Shown: positions 46,362 through 55,918 of the stretch, one piece after another
Layout: the number at the start of each line of letters is the position of its first letter
Position numbering within the stretch: the first letter of the stretch is position 1
Assembly (NCBI RefSeq): GCF_000262045.1
Contig: NZ_AJVF01000041.1
Span: forward strand, 1 to 64,000
DNA: 64,000 bases
Direction: 5' to 3'
DNA from: Bacillus siamensis KCTC 13613
Lineage (GTDB): Bacteria > Bacillota > Bacilli > Bacillales > Bacillaceae
Made by a program: the position numbers and the translations under genes
Notes under the pieces: model-generated
What the model saw: the letters and a program-made list of their open reading frames with translations, nothing else
What the model was told of the DNA's origin: nothing
The model's database searches: none

Positions 46362-48298
46362 GCATTTATCATTTGATCTTCCAGAATCTGAAAAAGAATA
46401 TGAAAAACTATTACCTTTACGTTTTTGCGCTGGTGTTCAGCGCCGCCCTTTATTTCGCGTTTGTCACGATGCAATACGATCCGGCGCTTGATGAAATGAA
46501 AAGCTCCATAAAAGGAGCGGCGGCGATCCGGGCCGCCTCCATACTGCTTGTGGCGATCGTGTCGGTATTTCTTTTATACGCCAACACCATTTTTATCAAA
46601 CGCCGCGGCCGGGAAATCGGCTTATTCCGATTAATCGGCATGACGAAAATGCACATTTTCCGCATACTCAGCACAGAAAACTTCATTTTGTATTTCGGAT
46701 CGATATGGATCGGTATTTTTGCCGGCTTTTCTCTCTCGAAATTATGTATGATGATGCTGTTTCATACAGTCGGTGTAAAAGCTTCTGTCTCACTGTTTTT
46801 TTCAAGCAAGGCGCTCGTTCAGACGTTAATTGTGTTCGGGGCAATTTATGTGCTGATTATGATGATGAATTACTTATTTATTAAACGGCAAAGCATTTTG
46901 TCTTTATTTAAAACCGCGTCATCGTCAGAAAGCAATATAAGACGGCTCTCTTGGGTGCAGATGACAATCGGCGTCATCGGTATCGCGGCCATTATCGCCG
47001 GCTATGCCGTGTCCGCAGATTTATTCGGAGGCAGTTTTACAACCATGAATGAACTGTTTTCGGCAATGGTGTTTATTCTCGGCTCGGTCATTATCGGAAC
47101 CTATCTGTTTTATAAAGGTTCGGTCAGCTTTCTGGCAAATCTCATCCGGAAATCAAAAGGCGGGTATCTGAATGTCAGTGAAGTGCTGTCTTTGTCATCC
47201 ATCATGTTCCGGATGAAGTCAAACGCCGTGCTGCTGACGATTATTACGACTCTTTCGGCGCTGGCAATCGGTTTACTGTCTTTAAGCTATATCTCGTACT
47301 ACTCCGCGGAAAAATCGGCTGAGCAAAATACAGCCGCGGACTTTGCGTTTGATAACCAAAAGGAGACTGACTCATTTACCGCTTTATTGAAGAAAAACGG
47401 AATTGAACACAAAGTAAAAACAATCAAGACCATTCAAGCCGGTGTCAATATGAAGAATATCGTAAACGGTGATATGAAAAGCTTCAAACAAGACCCGTCC
47501 AGCTTGGCGCTGCCGATTATAAGCGAGAAAGACGCAGAAGGGACGGAGCTTTCTGACGGAGAAGCCGTGTTTACCGGATATAATGATATGATGAAAAGAT
47601 TTCTCGACTTGAAAACGTCAGGTTCCATTGATATAAACGGCAAAACGGATAAAATACCGCTGGCGTATAAGGGCTTGAAGAACGACTTCCTCCTGTCATA
47701 TACATTTACAAGCGGAGGGCTGCCGACCGTTATCGTCACGCAGCACGTATTTGACAGGATCGAGAAAGATATCGATCCGTCCATTCAGGGAAAATCAAAT
47801 CGGTTCTTCGGCATTACACTCAAACGAGAAGAGGACATCCAAAAAGCTGATGGTTTGTTTCAGGCGCAGCATTATTCAGACGGCGCCCTTTCACAGTTTG
47901 AAACGGCTGACACCCAAAAGAAAAATATGGGGCTGATCATGTTTATTGTCGGATTTTTAGGCTTAACCTTTCTGATCACTTCGGGCTGTATCCTTTATTT
48001 TAAACAAATGGGCGAGTGTGAGGATGAGAAGGCTGATTATACGATATTGCGGAAGCTCGGCTTCACAACGGGAGATCTGCTGAAAGGCATCCGCCGGAAG
48101 CAGGCGTATCATTTCGGCATTCCGCTCGTTCTCGGGCTGTTCCACAGCTATTTTGCCGTTCAGTCAGGGTGGTTTTTATTCGGAACGGAAGTATGGACGC
48201 CGATGATTATCGTCATGGCGCTGTATACGCTGCTGTACTCCATTTTCGGCATGCTGTCGGTGCTTTATTATAAAAAGGTCATTCGGTCCGCATTGTAA
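46358..48298 (+). CDS. bceB: Bacitracin resistance ABC transporter permease BceB (YtsD)
   Basis: 646-residue permease with ten helices. The large extracellular domain between helices 7 and 8 (~ residues 310-525) binds peptide antibiotics in this family. Motifs: [28 protein letters not shown] at ~75-105 (cytoplasmic loop) and [25 protein letters not shown] near the C-terminus, the paired FtsX-like repeats. The C-terminal [10 protein letters not shown] is family-typical. Frees lipid-II-cycle intermediates from bacitracin and triggers BceS. Confidence 0.95.
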   Translation: MSIYHLIFQNLKKNMKNYYLYVFALVFSAALYFAFVTMQYDPALDEMKSSIKGAAAIRAASILLVAIVSVFLLYANTIFIKRRGREIGLFRLIGMTKMHIFRILSTENFILYFGSIWIGIFAGFSLSKLCMMMLFHTVGVKASVSLFFSSKALVQTLIVFGAIYVLIMMMNYLFIKRQSILSLFKTASSSESNIRRLSWVQMTIGVIGIAAIIAGYAVSADLFGGSFTTMNELFSAMVFILGSVIIGTYLFYKGSVSFLANLIRKSKGGYLNVSEVLSLSSIMFRMKSNAVLLTIITTLSALAIGLLSLSYISYYSAEKSAEQNTAADFAFDNQKETDSFTALLKKNGIEHKVKTIKTIQAGVNMKNIVNGDMKSFKQDPSSLALPIISEKDAEGTELSDGEAVFTGYNDMMKRFLDLKTSGSIDINGKTDKIPLAYKGLKNDFLLSYTFTSGGLPTVIVTQHVFDRIEKDIDPSIQGKSNRFFGITLKREEDIQKADGLFQAQHYSDGALSQFETADTQKKNMGLIMFIVGFLGLTFLITSGCILYFKQMGECEDEKADYTILRKLGFTTGDLLKGIRRKQAYHFGIPLVLGLFHSYFAVQSGWFLFGTEVWTPMIIVMALYTLLYSIFGMLSVLYYKKVIRSAL

Positions 48299-48310
48299 AA
48301 CAGGTTGAGG

Positions 48311-48334
48311 AGCCCCGCTGTGCGGGGCTTTTTT
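48311..48334 (+). terminator. Terminator of bceAB
   Basis: AGCCCCGC/GCGGGGCT with a TGT loop and T run. Confidence 0.92.
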
Positions 48335-48403
48335 CTGCATGAATAGAAAAAAGCGATTTTTAAAAGAATAGACATACGTCATTTTTTCGCGCGGGGGAGC
48401 CTT

Positions 48404-49123
48404 ATGCAGAAGTATTTTCAATTGAAATCTGAAACAGGGGCTTTTCATCTTTTTTCCAAGGAACACATTTTCACGCTGTTGATCATCGGATTGCTGGGGG
48501 TATGCGTGATCGTATTCCGGAAAAAGCTCCATCACGGCCGGCCGAATCGCGTGTTCCGATACGTGCTGTTCATTCTTCTAGCTGTGTCGCAGATCAGCTA
48601 TCATATATGGCTGCTATGGCATCATGCCTGGTCGCTGAAAACATCTCTGCCGCTGCAGCTGAGCGACCTTTCCGTCTATTTGGCGATGCTGATGGTCATG
48701 ACAAAAAGCAAAAAGCTGTTCGCCTTTCTCTATTTTGCCGGCTTGGGCAGCGCCATACAAGCGATGGCCACACCTGATTTAGGGGCGTATTCTTTCCCTC
48801 ATTTTCGGTACATCGTATTTTTCATCTCGCACGGCTGTGTGTTTCTAGCCTGTCTGTTTATGGCCGGTGCCCAAAAGTACAGGCCGTCGGTGCGCGCGCT
48901 CTGGGTGTCATTGCTGATCGTAAATCTGTACGGGGCGTGTGTCTTTTTGATTGACCATGTGCTGAATGCAAACTACCTCTATTTAATGAAAAAACCGAAG
49001 ACCGCTTCGCTTCTGAATGTTCTCGGCCCTTGGCCATGGTATCTTCTTTCAATGGAAGCTGCGGTGATGCTGAGCTTTTTCATTCTGTATATTCCGTTTT
49101 GGCTGCTGAGGAAAAGAGCATGA
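48404..49123 (+). CDS. YwaF/TIGR02206 family membrane protein
   Basis: 239-residue integral membrane protein with about seven helices. The TIGR02206 pattern is recognisable: FSKEHIFTLLIIG near the N-terminus, LPLQLSDLSVYLAML, then NANYLYLMKKPKTASLLNVLGPWPWY with its conserved NYxxLxxKP and LGxWPWY. Same family as B. subtilis YwaF; function unknown. RBS GGGGGAG before ATG 48404. I do not recall a YwaF-type gene next to bceAB in B. subtilis 168, so it may be lineage-specific here. Confidence 0.82.
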   Translation: MQKYFQLKSETGAFHLFSKEHIFTLLIIGLLGVCVIVFRKKLHHGRPNRVFRYVLFILLAVSQISYHIWLLWHHAWSLKTSLPLQLSDLSVYLAMLMVMTKSKKLFAFLYFAGLGSAIQAMATPDLGAYSFPHFRYIVFFISHGCVFLACLFMAGAQKYRPSVRALWVSLLIVNLYGACVFLIDHVLNANYLYLMKKPKTASLLNVLGPWPWYLLSMEAAVMLSFFILYIPFWLLRKRA

Positions 49124-49318
49124 AGCCCGCTTATGTTTGTGAAGCCGATCATTTGAAATTTTTTCAACATTCCGGCATTATTTTTTTCAGATTCTGATGT
49201 TGTAAAAAGACGTCCGCGGCGATAAAATGAATCTGCTATGATAATGGGATCGATACGGAGCTGCAGCTTGCGGTTTCCGTTTTTTCATGGGTTTTTTTAT
49301 AGAGAAAGGGGGATCGGT

Positions 49319-50503
49319 ATGCCGCGCGCTTTGAAGATATTAATTATCGGAATGTTTATCAATGTGACGGGCGCATCTTTTTTGTGGCCGCTGAATACGA
49401 TCTATATTCATAATCATTTAGGGAAATCGCTGACTGTCGCGGGGATTGTTCTGATGCTGAATTCCGGAGCCAGTGTGGCGGGGAATTTATGCGGCGGATT
49501 TTTGTTTGATAAAATCGGCGGATTCAAATCCATTATGCTGGGCATTATCATCACCTTGGCAAGTCTTCTCGGGCTCGTTCTGTTTCACCAGTGGCCCGTT
49601 TATATTTGGCTGCTCGTCATTGTCGGGTTCGGTTCCGGCATCGTGTTTCCGGCCAGCTACGCCATGGCGGGAGCGGTCTGGAAAGAGGGCGGACGGAGAG
49701 CTTTTAATGCGATTTATGTAGCTCAGAACGCAGGTGTCGCGGTCGGTTCAGCACTCGGCGGAATGGTTGCGGCGTACTCGTTTACGTACGTGTTTTTAGC
49801 CAATGCTTTGCTGTATGTGCTGTTTTTCCTTATCGTATTTTTCGGGTTTCGAAATATTAAAACCGGAAATGCGGGCCAGGTCTCTGTACTGGACTACGAG
49901 CCTGTCAGCAGCAGAACGAAATTTACGGCGCTTCTTATACTGAGCGGCGGGTATGTTCTCGGGTGGATTGCCTATTCGCAGTGGTCCACAACCGTTGCGT
50001 CACATACTCAAAGCATCGGTATGCCGCTTTCATTATACAGTGTGCTCTGGACCGTAAACGGAATACTGATTGTCGCCGGACAGCCGCTTATAGGTGCTGT
50101 TCTGAAAAAATGGTCCGGTGCGTTAAAAACGCAGATGGTCATCGGCTTTTGTATTTTTATCGTCTCGTTCGGCGTGCTCCTTGGCGCCAAGCACTTTCCG
50201 ATGTACCTTACCGCGATGGTGATTTTAACGATCGGAGAAATGCTTGTCTGGCCTGCCGTGCCTACTATTGCCAATCAGCTTGCGCCTAAGGGGAAAGAAG
50301 GGTTTTACCAAGGGTTCGTCAACAGTGCGGCGACGGGCGGCAGAATGATCGGGCCGCTCCTTGGCGGCGTGCTGGTTGATCAATACGGCATGAGCGTGCT
50401 GCTTTTGTTCCTGATGGCGCTTCTTGTCGTCAGCATCCTAGCGACGGTGCTGTATGACAAACGTCTGAAAACCGTTAATAAACAAAACGTCCAAGTGCGA
50501 TGA
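49319..50503 (+). CDS. yttB: MFS transporter YttB
   Basis: 394-residue 12-TM major facilitator. ATG 49319 (MPRALKILIIGMFINVTGAS) follows AAAGGGGGATC; 27 codons upstream are open but without RBS. MFS motif A appears as GGFLFDKIGGFKSI (~60); motif-C-like GSALGGMVAAYSF (~145); VNSAATGGRMIGPLLGGVLVDQYG (~350) in the second half. Possible drug or metabolite exporter; substrate unknown. Confidence 0.9.
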   Translation: MPRALKILIIGMFINVTGASFLWPLNTIYIHNHLGKSLTVAGIVLMLNSGASVAGNLCGGFLFDKIGGFKSIMLGIIITLASLLGLVLFHQWPVYIWLLVIVGFGSGIVFPASYAMAGAVWKEGGRRAFNAIYVAQNAGVAVGSALGGMVAAYSFTYVFLANALLYVLFFLIVFFGFRNIKTGNAGQVSVLDYEPVSSRTKFTALLILSGGYVLGWIAYSQWSTTVASHTQSIGMPLSLYSVLWTVNGILIVAGQPLIGAVLKKWSGALKTQMVIGFCIFIVSFGVLLGAKHFPMYLTAMVILTIGEMLVWPAVPTIANQLAPKGKEGFYQGFVNSAATGGRMIGPLLGGVLVDQYGMSVLLLFLMALLVVSILATVLYDKRLKTVNKQNVQVR

Positions 50504-50509
50504 CGACAT

Positions 50510-50540
50510 AAAAAATCCCGCTGTTTCGGCGGGATTTTTT
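50510..50540. terminator. Bidirectional terminator between yttB and ytvA
   Basis: 12-bp stem AAAAAATCCCGC/GCGGGATTTTTT around TGTTTCG. Confidence 0.92.
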
Positions 50541-50542
50541 GA

Positions 50543-51328
50543 TTATAAGAGCGGAAGCACGTTGACGGCGTCCTTAACATTTAAATATGTCTTTAATGAA
50601 GTAAAGCTGGCATCAAGCTGATTCATTTTCATGGCAAGGGAAGGCTTGATACCGGTGATGATCAATTCTGTGCCAATTAAATTAAGCAGATGATGCAATT
50701 TGAAAATCCGGTCTGCGGTCTGTTCGTTTACCTCAGCTAAACCTGATAAGTCTATAATTAAGTAATCATCTTTAGATGCGGTTAATATGTCTGTCAAAGT
50801 TGTCACAATGGAATCAAATCGTTCTTCTGTTAAATTCCCCACTAACGGCATGGCGGAGATCCCGTTTCGAATCGGAACGATCGGCGTTGACAGCGTCGCA
50901 ATTTCTCCGAGGGAATCCTCAAGAAGCTTTTCGTACTCTTTCTGCTCTGTGATGTCTTTTTGAAAACCGACAAAATAGAGCTTGTCTTCAACATAAAGAG
51001 GATCAATATTGAGTTCATTCCAAAACGGGGTGCCGTCTTTTTTTACATTTTTCAGCCGCACCGTGATCTTTTCTTTATGTTTTAGGCCTTTTCTTATTTT
51101 CGCGACTTGTTTTCGGTCGGTTTCTTTTCCTTGCAGAAATCTGCAGTTCTTACCTAATATCTCTTCGGAAGAATAGCCTGTCATATCCATAAATCCCTGA
51201 TTCGTATAAATGATGGGATTGTCCTCAAGAGAGGGGTCTGTAATCACCACGCCGATGCGTGCGTGATCAAGCGCCTTTTTGATAAGCTCCAGCTGCTCCA
51301 GATTTCCGAGTACATTTGAGTCAGCCAT
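50543..51328 (-). CDS. ytvA: Blue-light photoreceptor YtvA (LOV-STAS)
   Basis: 261-residue light sensor. The LOV/PAS domain (~25-125) carries the flavin-adduct Cys62 in [13 protein letters not shown] and the FMN-binding [26 protein letters not shown] coiled linker follows, then a STAS domain (~147-258), [14 protein letters not shown]. In B. subtilis blue light via YtvA feeds positively into sigma-B through the stressosome. ATG 51328 after AAAAGGGGG; the start overlaps the stop of a 17-codon upstream ORF. Confidence 0.96.
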   Translation of the reverse strand: MADSNVLGNLEQLELIKKALDHARIGVVITDPSLEDNPIIYTNQGFMDMTGYSSEEILGKNCRFLQGKETDRKQVAKIRKGLKHKEKITVRLKNVKKDGTPFWNELNIDPLYVEDKLYFVGFQKDITEQKEYEKLLEDSLGEIATLSTPIVPIRNGISAMPLVGNLTEERFDSIVTTLTDILTASKDDYLIIDLSGLAEVNEQTADRIFKLHHLLNLIGTELIITGIKPSLAMKMNQLDASFTSLKTYLNVKDAVNVLPLL

Positions 51329-51374
51329 ATAAAACCCCCTTTTGGCCGTAAAGCTGCGCACTTTTTTCAGCCAT
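51321..51374 (-). CDS. 17-codon upstream ORF coupled to ytvA
   Basis: Reads [17 protein letters not shown] and stops inside the first codons of ytvA (stop TGA 51321-51323; ytvA ATG 51326-51328). It has a strong RBS of its own, AAAGGGGAG five bases before its ATG. The overlap suggests translational coupling or a leader peptide that sets ytvA expression. Not previously described to my knowledge; could still be coincidence. Confidence 0.5.
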   Translation of the reverse strand: MAEKSAQLYGQKGVLYG

Positions 51375-51723
51375 TGTTTCTCCCCTTTTTAAATGAATCT
51401 ACAGTAACCGTAGCATAACACATGTTCTGTTTCAAGCAGCCGCAGTTTGCAATTTGTCATTCGGGCTTGTCCTCATATACACTGAATATATAAGGGGAAG
51501 GCACATCATCGCTAAGTAAGTGACTAGGTCATTGTCACTGGGTGAAAAATGAATCTAATGCATCAAGCTTACCGATCATGTGTTCACATATAATGGAAGA
51601 AACAAGCTTTTTACTTTCCTGCTCATTCGCCGGTATGTAGATATCGAAAATCATCGTATTCGTAAGGGGGCTGGATGGCCTGAAGTCGCTTTACTAAATA
51701 AGGGCTTTAGGAAGGTGATGAAG
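51375..51723. other. Intergenic region ytvA / ytvB
   Basis: Near 51374-51440 lies the ytvA upstream region, with a weak extended -10 (minus strand TGTTATGCT). A hairpin-like AGTGAC/GTCACT (51519-51539) and a 14-codon ORF from ATG 51549 with GGGTG before it follow. The ytvB frame is open back to 51580 without an RBS. No RNA family or clear sigma-B promoter was recognised. Confidence 0.4.
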
Positions 51724-52053
51724 ATGCTGCATCAGGTAATTATTGCTTGTGTAATTGGAGGAATCATGGGGGTTCTCGGTCATGTGAAAAAAAGAGGCAG
51801 GCTGGAGAAACCCAGAATGACAAAGCGGTTTATCTATCTCGGTTTTTTGGAAGATGGTTTTATCGGAATGGCTGCTTCCATCTTACTTGTCTTATCCGCT
51901 AACCCCGATTCAGGAATTCAACTCGTCATCTTATCCATAATCGCAGGCTACGGCGGAGAAGCTGTTCTCAGGAGCTTTGATTTTGTCAGGGAACAAAACA
52001 GTGATTCGGCCGAAGCAAAACCACACCAGCAAAAAAATCCTCCATCAAAATAA
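51724..52053 (+). CDS. ytvB: YtvB, DUF4257 membrane protein
   Basis: 109 residues with two membrane helices (~3-16 and ~38-55) plus a third hydrophobic stretch (~60-78, GIQLVILSIIAGYGG). The hydrophilic tail ends in PHQQKNPPSK. Matches B. subtilis YtvB by position and length. ATG 51724 is seven bases after AGGAAGG; the ATG six bases earlier touches the RBS. Function unknown. Confidence 0.82.
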   Translation: MLHQVIIACVIGGIMGVLGHVKKRGRLEKPRMTKRFIYLGFLEDGFIGMAASILLVLSANPDSGIQLVILSIIAGYGGEAVLRSFDFVREQNSDSAEAKPHQQKNPPSK

Positions 52054-52105
52054 TATCCCCGCTCATGACCCGTTCTGGGTACATTCCCATTGTATACAAA
52101 CCTGC

Positions 52106-52134
52106 TTGCACTTATGAACAGAATTCTATAAAAT
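52106..52134 (+). promoter_or_regulatory. Promoter of leuS leader
   Basis: TTGCAC (52106-52111), 17-nt spacer, TAAAAT (52129-52134). Confidence 0.7.
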
Positions 52135-52139
52135 ACAGG

Positions 52140-52389
52140 TAAGATTACGGTAGCGATAAGAACAGTGAAGAGGAGCAGTAAGAAGCAGATTTTGCAGTCA
52201 GAGAGTTGACGGCCGGTGCAAGTCAATCAAGTCTGTTTCCGAACTCGCCTCAGAGTTGCAGCGGCAAAACCGCTGACGCATAACTGCGTTAAAAGTATCA
52301 AGTGAGTGCGGCTTAAAACCGCGCTAACGAGGGTGGTACCGCGGGAAACAAAAATCTCTCGTCCCTTTTTGGGATGAGGGAGTTTTTTT
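52140..52389 (+). ncRNA. Leucine T-box riboswitch controlling leuS
   Basis: T-box antiterminator sequence AGGGTGGTACCGCG at 52330-52343. In stem I, the specifier loop holds CTC (52244-52246, in GAACTCGCC), a leucine codon that pairs with tRNA-Leu(GAG). An intrinsic terminator CTCTCGTCCC/GGGATGAGGGAG and T run (52354-52389) follows. Uncharged tRNA-Leu favours antitermination and leuS expression. Confidence 0.95.
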
Positions 52390-52477
52390 AGTTTTAGAAT
52401 AATCTGAATACAATCTTCCTTATCCCGTCAATACTTGGACTACATACGCCGTATTCAATCAGAAGGAGGTTTTTGCG

Positions 52478-54892
52478 TTGAGTTTTCAGCACGAAAAAAT
52501 AGAAAAGAAATGGCAGAATTACTGGTTGGAGCATAAAACGTTCGCCGTCAGCGAAGAGAGTGACAAGCCGAAGTTTTACGCGCTTGACATGTTCCCGTAT
52601 CCTTCAGGAGCCGGCCTTCATGTCGGGCATCCGGAAGGCTATACGGCAACCGACATTCTTTCTCGCATGAGACGCATGCAAGGGTACAACGTGCTTCATC
52701 CGATGGGATGGGACGCGTTCGGGCTTCCCGCCGAGCAATACGCGCTTGACACAGGGAATGATCCGGCTGAGTTTACGAAACACAACATCGATAATTTCCG
52801 CCGCCAGATCCAATCGCTCGGTTTTTCATATGATTGGGATCGTGAAATCAATACGACTGATCCTGACTACTACAAGTGGACGCAGTGGATCTTCACCAAG
52901 CTGTATGAAAAAGGTCTCGCTTATGTAGACGAAGTGCCGGTCAACTGGTGCCCGGCACTCGGAACGGTGCTTGCGAACGAAGAAGTCATTGACGGCAAAA
53001 GCGAGCGGGGCGGCCATCCGGTTGAACGCCGCCCGATGAGACAATGGATGCTGAAAATCACTGCTTATGCGGACAGGCTTCTTGAAGATTTAGAAGAGCT
53101 TGACTGGCCTGAAAGCATTAAAGACATGCAGCGCAACTGGATCGGACGCTCAGAAGGCGCAAACGTCCATTTCGCGATCGACGGCACTGACGACACATTC
53201 ACGGTGTTTACGACAAGACCGGACACGCTGTTCGGCGCGGCTTATGCCGTGCTGGCTCCAGAGCATGAGCTTGTGGAGGCCATCACGACGGCTGAACAAA
53301 GAGAAGCGGTAGACGCTTATATTAAAGAAGTTCAGGCGAAAAGTGACCTGGAACGGACGGATCTTGCGAAAACAAAAACGGGCGTCTTCACGGGCGCATA
53401 TGCGGTAAACCCGGCAAACGGGGAAAAGCTGCCGATTTGGATAGCTGATTATGTCCTCGCTTCTTACGGAACGGGTGCTGTAATGGCCGTGCCGGCGCAT
53501 GATGAACGCGATTTTGAATTCGCCAAAGTGTTCAGCCTGCCTGTCAAAGAAGTCGTAAAAGGCGGAAACACGGAAGAGGAAGCGTACACGGGAGATGGAG
53601 AACATATCAATTCCGGCTTTCTGAACGGACTGAATAAAGCGGAAGCGATTGAAAAAATGATCGCCTGGCTTGAAGAAACGAAAAACGGTGAGAAAAAAGT
53701 GACATACCGTCTGCGTGATTGGCTGTTCAGCCGCCAGCGCTATTGGGGCGAGCCGATTCCGGTCATTCATTGGGAAGACGGCACTTCAACAGCCGTTCCG
53801 GCAGAAGAGCTGCCGCTGATTCTGCCGAAAACCGATGAGATCAAACCGAGCGGAACAGGTGAATCACCGCTTGCCAACATTAAAGAGTGGGTAGAGGTCA
53901 CTGATCCTGAAACGGGCAGAAAAGGCAGAAGAGAAACGAACACGATGCCGCAATGGGCAGGAAGCTGCTGGTATTTCCTTCGCTTTATCGACCCGAAAAA
54001 TCCGGATCAGCTCGCTTCACCTGAGAAACTGGATAAATGGCTGCCTGTCGATATTTACATCGGAGGAGCGGAGCATGCCGTGCTTCACCTTCTGTACGCG
54101 CGTTTCTGGCATAAATTCCTCTATGATATCGGTGTCGTACCGACGAAAGAACCGTTCCAAAAGCTGTATAACCAAGGAATGATTCTCGGGGAAAATAATG
54201 AAAAAATGAGTAAATCCCGCGGAAACGTCGTTAATCCGGATGAAATTGTGGCGTCTCACGGAGCAGATACGCTCCGCCTGTACGAAATGTTTATGGGGCC
54301 TCTTGACGCATCTATCGCCTGGTCTGAATCAGGTCTTGACGGAGCGCGCCGCTTCCTTGACCGTGTATGGCGTTTGTTTATCGAGGAAAACGGCGAGCTG
54401 ACGGGCAAAGTGACAGAAGGCGCGGGCGAGACTCTTGAGCGCGTCTATCATGAAACGGTTATGAAAGTGACAGAAAACTACGAAGCTCTTCGCTTTAATA
54501 CGGGCATCTCTCAGCTGATGGTCTTCATTAATGAAGCCTACAAAGCGAATGAACTTCCGAGAGAATATGTCGAAGGCTTTGTGAAGCTGCTTTCTCCTGT
54601 TGCGCCGCATTTGGCGGAAGAACTGTGGGAAAAACTCGGCCACGAAGGTTCGATTGCATACGAAGCCTGGCCTGCTTATGACGAATCAAAACTGGTGGAT
54701 GATGAAGTGGAAATCGTCGTCCAGCTGAACGGCAAAGTAAAAGCGAAATTAATGGTTCCGGCTGATGCTGATAAAGCAGCATTAGAACAGCTCGCACAAG
54801 CTGACGAAAAAGTAAAAGAGCAGCTTGAAGGAAAAACGATCCGAAAAATCATTGCCGTACCGGGCAAGCTTGTCAATATCGTCGCAAACTGA
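52478..54892 (+). CDS. leuS: Leucyl-tRNA synthetase LeuS
   Basis: 804-residue class I synthetase. HIGH motif present as HVGH (48-51); KMSKS at ~574 (EKMSKSRGN). The CP1 editing domain shows [20 protein letters not shown] and the threonine/aspartate region [17 protein letters not shown]. Translation starts at TTG 52478 after a strong AGAAGGAGG. Controlled by the leucine T-box. C-terminal tRNA-binding domain ends [12 protein letters not shown]. Confidence 0.98.
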   Translation: MSFQHEKIEKKWQNYWLEHKTFAVSEESDKPKFYALDMFPYPSGAGLHVGHPEGYTATDILSRMRRMQGYNVLHPMGWDAFGLPAEQYALDTGNDPAEFTKHNIDNFRRQIQSLGFSYDWDREINTTDPDYYKWTQWIFTKLYEKGLAYVDEVPVNWCPALGTVLANEEVIDGKSERGGHPVERRPMRQWMLKITAYADRLLEDLEELDWPESIKDMQRNWIGRSEGANVHFAIDGTDDTFTVFTTRPDTLFGAAYAVLAPEHELVEAITTAEQREAVDAYIKEVQAKSDLERTDLAKTKTGVFTGAYAVNPANGEKLPIWIADYVLASYGTGAVMAVPAHDERDFEFAKVFSLPVKEVVKGGNTEEEAYTGDGEHINSGFLNGLNKAEAIEKMIAWLEETKNGEKKVTYRLRDWLFSRQRYWGEPIPVIHWEDGTSTAVPAEELPLILPKTDEIKPSGTGESPLANIKEWVEVTDPETGRKGRRETNTMPQWAGSCWYFLRFIDPKNPDQLASPEKLDKWLPVDIYIGGAEHAVLHLLYARFWHKFLYDIGVVPTKEPFQKLYNQGMILGENNEKMSKSRGNVVNPDEIVASHGADTLRLYEMFMGPLDASIAWSESGLDGARRFLDRVWRLFIEENGELTGKVTEGAGETLERVYHETVMKVTENYEALRFNTGISQLMVFINEAYKANELPREYVEGFVKLLSPVAPHLAEELWEKLGHEGSIAYEAWPAYDESKLVDDEVEIVVQLNGKVKAKLMVPADADKAALEQLAQADEKVKEQLEGKTIRKIIAVPGKLVNIVAN

Positions 54893-54900
54893 CCGGACGA

Positions 54901-54931
54901 AGCCCCTCTCCTAAAGAGAGGGGCTTTTTTA
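54901..54931 (+). terminator. Terminator of leuS
   Basis: Perfect 10-bp stem AGCCCCTCTC/GAGAGGGGCT and T run. Confidence 0.95.
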
Positions 54932-55007
54932 TCAGGCCTCTATCATAGAAATCGCACCGCGGGCTTTGGTATACTTACACCATAAAGATGAATGGGAGTG
55001 TCACATA

Positions 55008-55319
55008 TTGAAAATAAATGAAATCAGCACAGCCGCACTTGAAGAAAAATTAAAAGCGGGAGAAGAGCTGTATCTGATTGATGTCAGAGAAGATGAAGAA
55101 GTCGCCGAAGGAATGATTCCGCAGGCTGTTCATATCCGCATGGGGGACATCCCAGAAAAGATGGATGCGTTTGACAAGGACAAGGAATATGTATTTATCT
55201 GCCGTTCCGGAAAAAGAAGCATGAACGTTTGTATGTATTTACATGAGCAGGGCTTCCGTACGGTTAATGTTGAAGGCGGAATGCTGGAATGGGAAGGCGA
55301 AACAAAGCCGAAGAAATAA
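55008..55319 (+). CDS. ytwF: Rhodanese-domain protein YtwF
   Basis: 103-residue single rhodanese domain. Active-site loop FICRSGKRS with Cys65, and LYLIDVREDEEVAEGMIPQAVHIRMGDI. It can carry a persulfide for sulfur transfer; partner unknown. Start TTG 55008 follows GGGAGTG and gives the expected length; in-frame codons back to 54966 lie in the promoter zone. Confidence 0.9.
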   Translation: MKINEISTAALEEKLKAGEELYLIDVREDEEVAEGMIPQAVHIRMGDIPEKMDAFDKDKEYVFICRSGKRSMNVCMYLHEQGFRTVNVEGGMLEWEGETKPKK

Positions 55320-55393
55320 CGTTTTGAAGTGAAAGAAGAAAAGGGATGCACGTCTTTTCTTCTTTTTTTATAGAAAAAATGGGAGGCGATCAG

Positions 55394-55882
55394 GTGAAAC
55401 CGGTCATACGCGCTATGAAAGCAAGTGATATCAAACAGGTCCGGCAAATCGCGGAACGAAGCTGGCATCATACGTATGAAGGGATTATCCCCAGACACAT
55501 TCAGGATCAGTTTCTCGAATCCGCCTATCAGGACGAGATGATGGAACGCCGGCTTCGTCATTCACTGTTCCTTGTGGCAGAAGAAAAAGAGGGAAGACAT
55601 CTCGGTTTTGCAAATGCCACCCCGGTTCAAAAAGACGGGAAAGCGGAGCTCGCCGCCATTTATATTGATCCGGATTGTCAGGGAAGCGGGATAGGCACGG
55701 CACTTCTTAAAGAATGCATCAGACAGTCCGGCGGGATAAAAGAGCTTTATGTCCATGCAGAAAAAGAGAACCGCCCCGCCCTGTCCTTTTATCAGGCTAA
55801 AGGATTTCAATGGGTATGTGAATTTGAAGAAGACTTTAAAGGACACACCTTACAGACGGTCAAACTGGTGCTGAACATATAA
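55394..55882 (+). CDS. GNAT family N-acetyltransferase
   Basis: 162-residue acetyltransferase: motif A IYIDPDCQGSGIGTALLKECI (~75-95, pyrophosphate loop QGSGIG), motif B ELYVHAEKENRPALSFYQAKGFQWV. N-terminus IRAMKASDIKQVRQIAERSWHHTYEGIIP is typical of the subgroup that modifies small amines or antibiotics. Start GTG 55394, eight bases after GGGAGGCGA. It lies between ytwF and the mel operon, where I recall no such gene in B. subtilis 168. Substrate unknown. Confidence 0.82.
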   Translation: MKPVIRAMKASDIKQVRQIAERSWHHTYEGIIPRHIQDQFLESAYQDEMMERRLRHSLFLVAEEKEGRHLGFANATPVQKDGKAELAAIYIDPDCQGSGIGTALLKECIRQSGGIKELYVHAEKENRPALSFYQAKGFQWVCEFEEDFKGHTLQTVKLVLNI

Positions 55883-55884
55883 AG

Positions 55885-55908
55885 CCGTCCGGCCCCCTCA
55901 AGGGCCGG
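55885..55908. terminator. GC-rich hairpin between GNAT gene and melA
   Basis: TCCGGCCC pairs with GGGCCGGA. No T run follows on either strand, so terminator strength is doubtful. Confidence 0.45.
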
Positions 55909-55918
55909 ATCGCGTAGA

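Larger units (their letters stand above)
52054..52477 (+). other. leuS leader region
   Basis: All of this gene-free stretch is the leuS promoter (52106-52134), the T-box element (52140-52389) and ~60 bases before the start codon. Confidence 0.85.

Noticed and set aside
51549-51593. 14-codon ORF MNLMHQAYRSCVHI before ytvB
   Set aside because: The RBS is weak and it is not coupled to ytvB, so it is kept only as a remark in the intergenic entry.
51948-52226. 92-codon minus-strand frame over the leuS leader
   Set aside because: Explained by the ytvB end and the T-box RNA on the plus strand.
53150-53770. 206-codon minus-strand frame inside leuS
   Set aside because: Shadow of LeuS coding sequence; composition and content follow the real frame.
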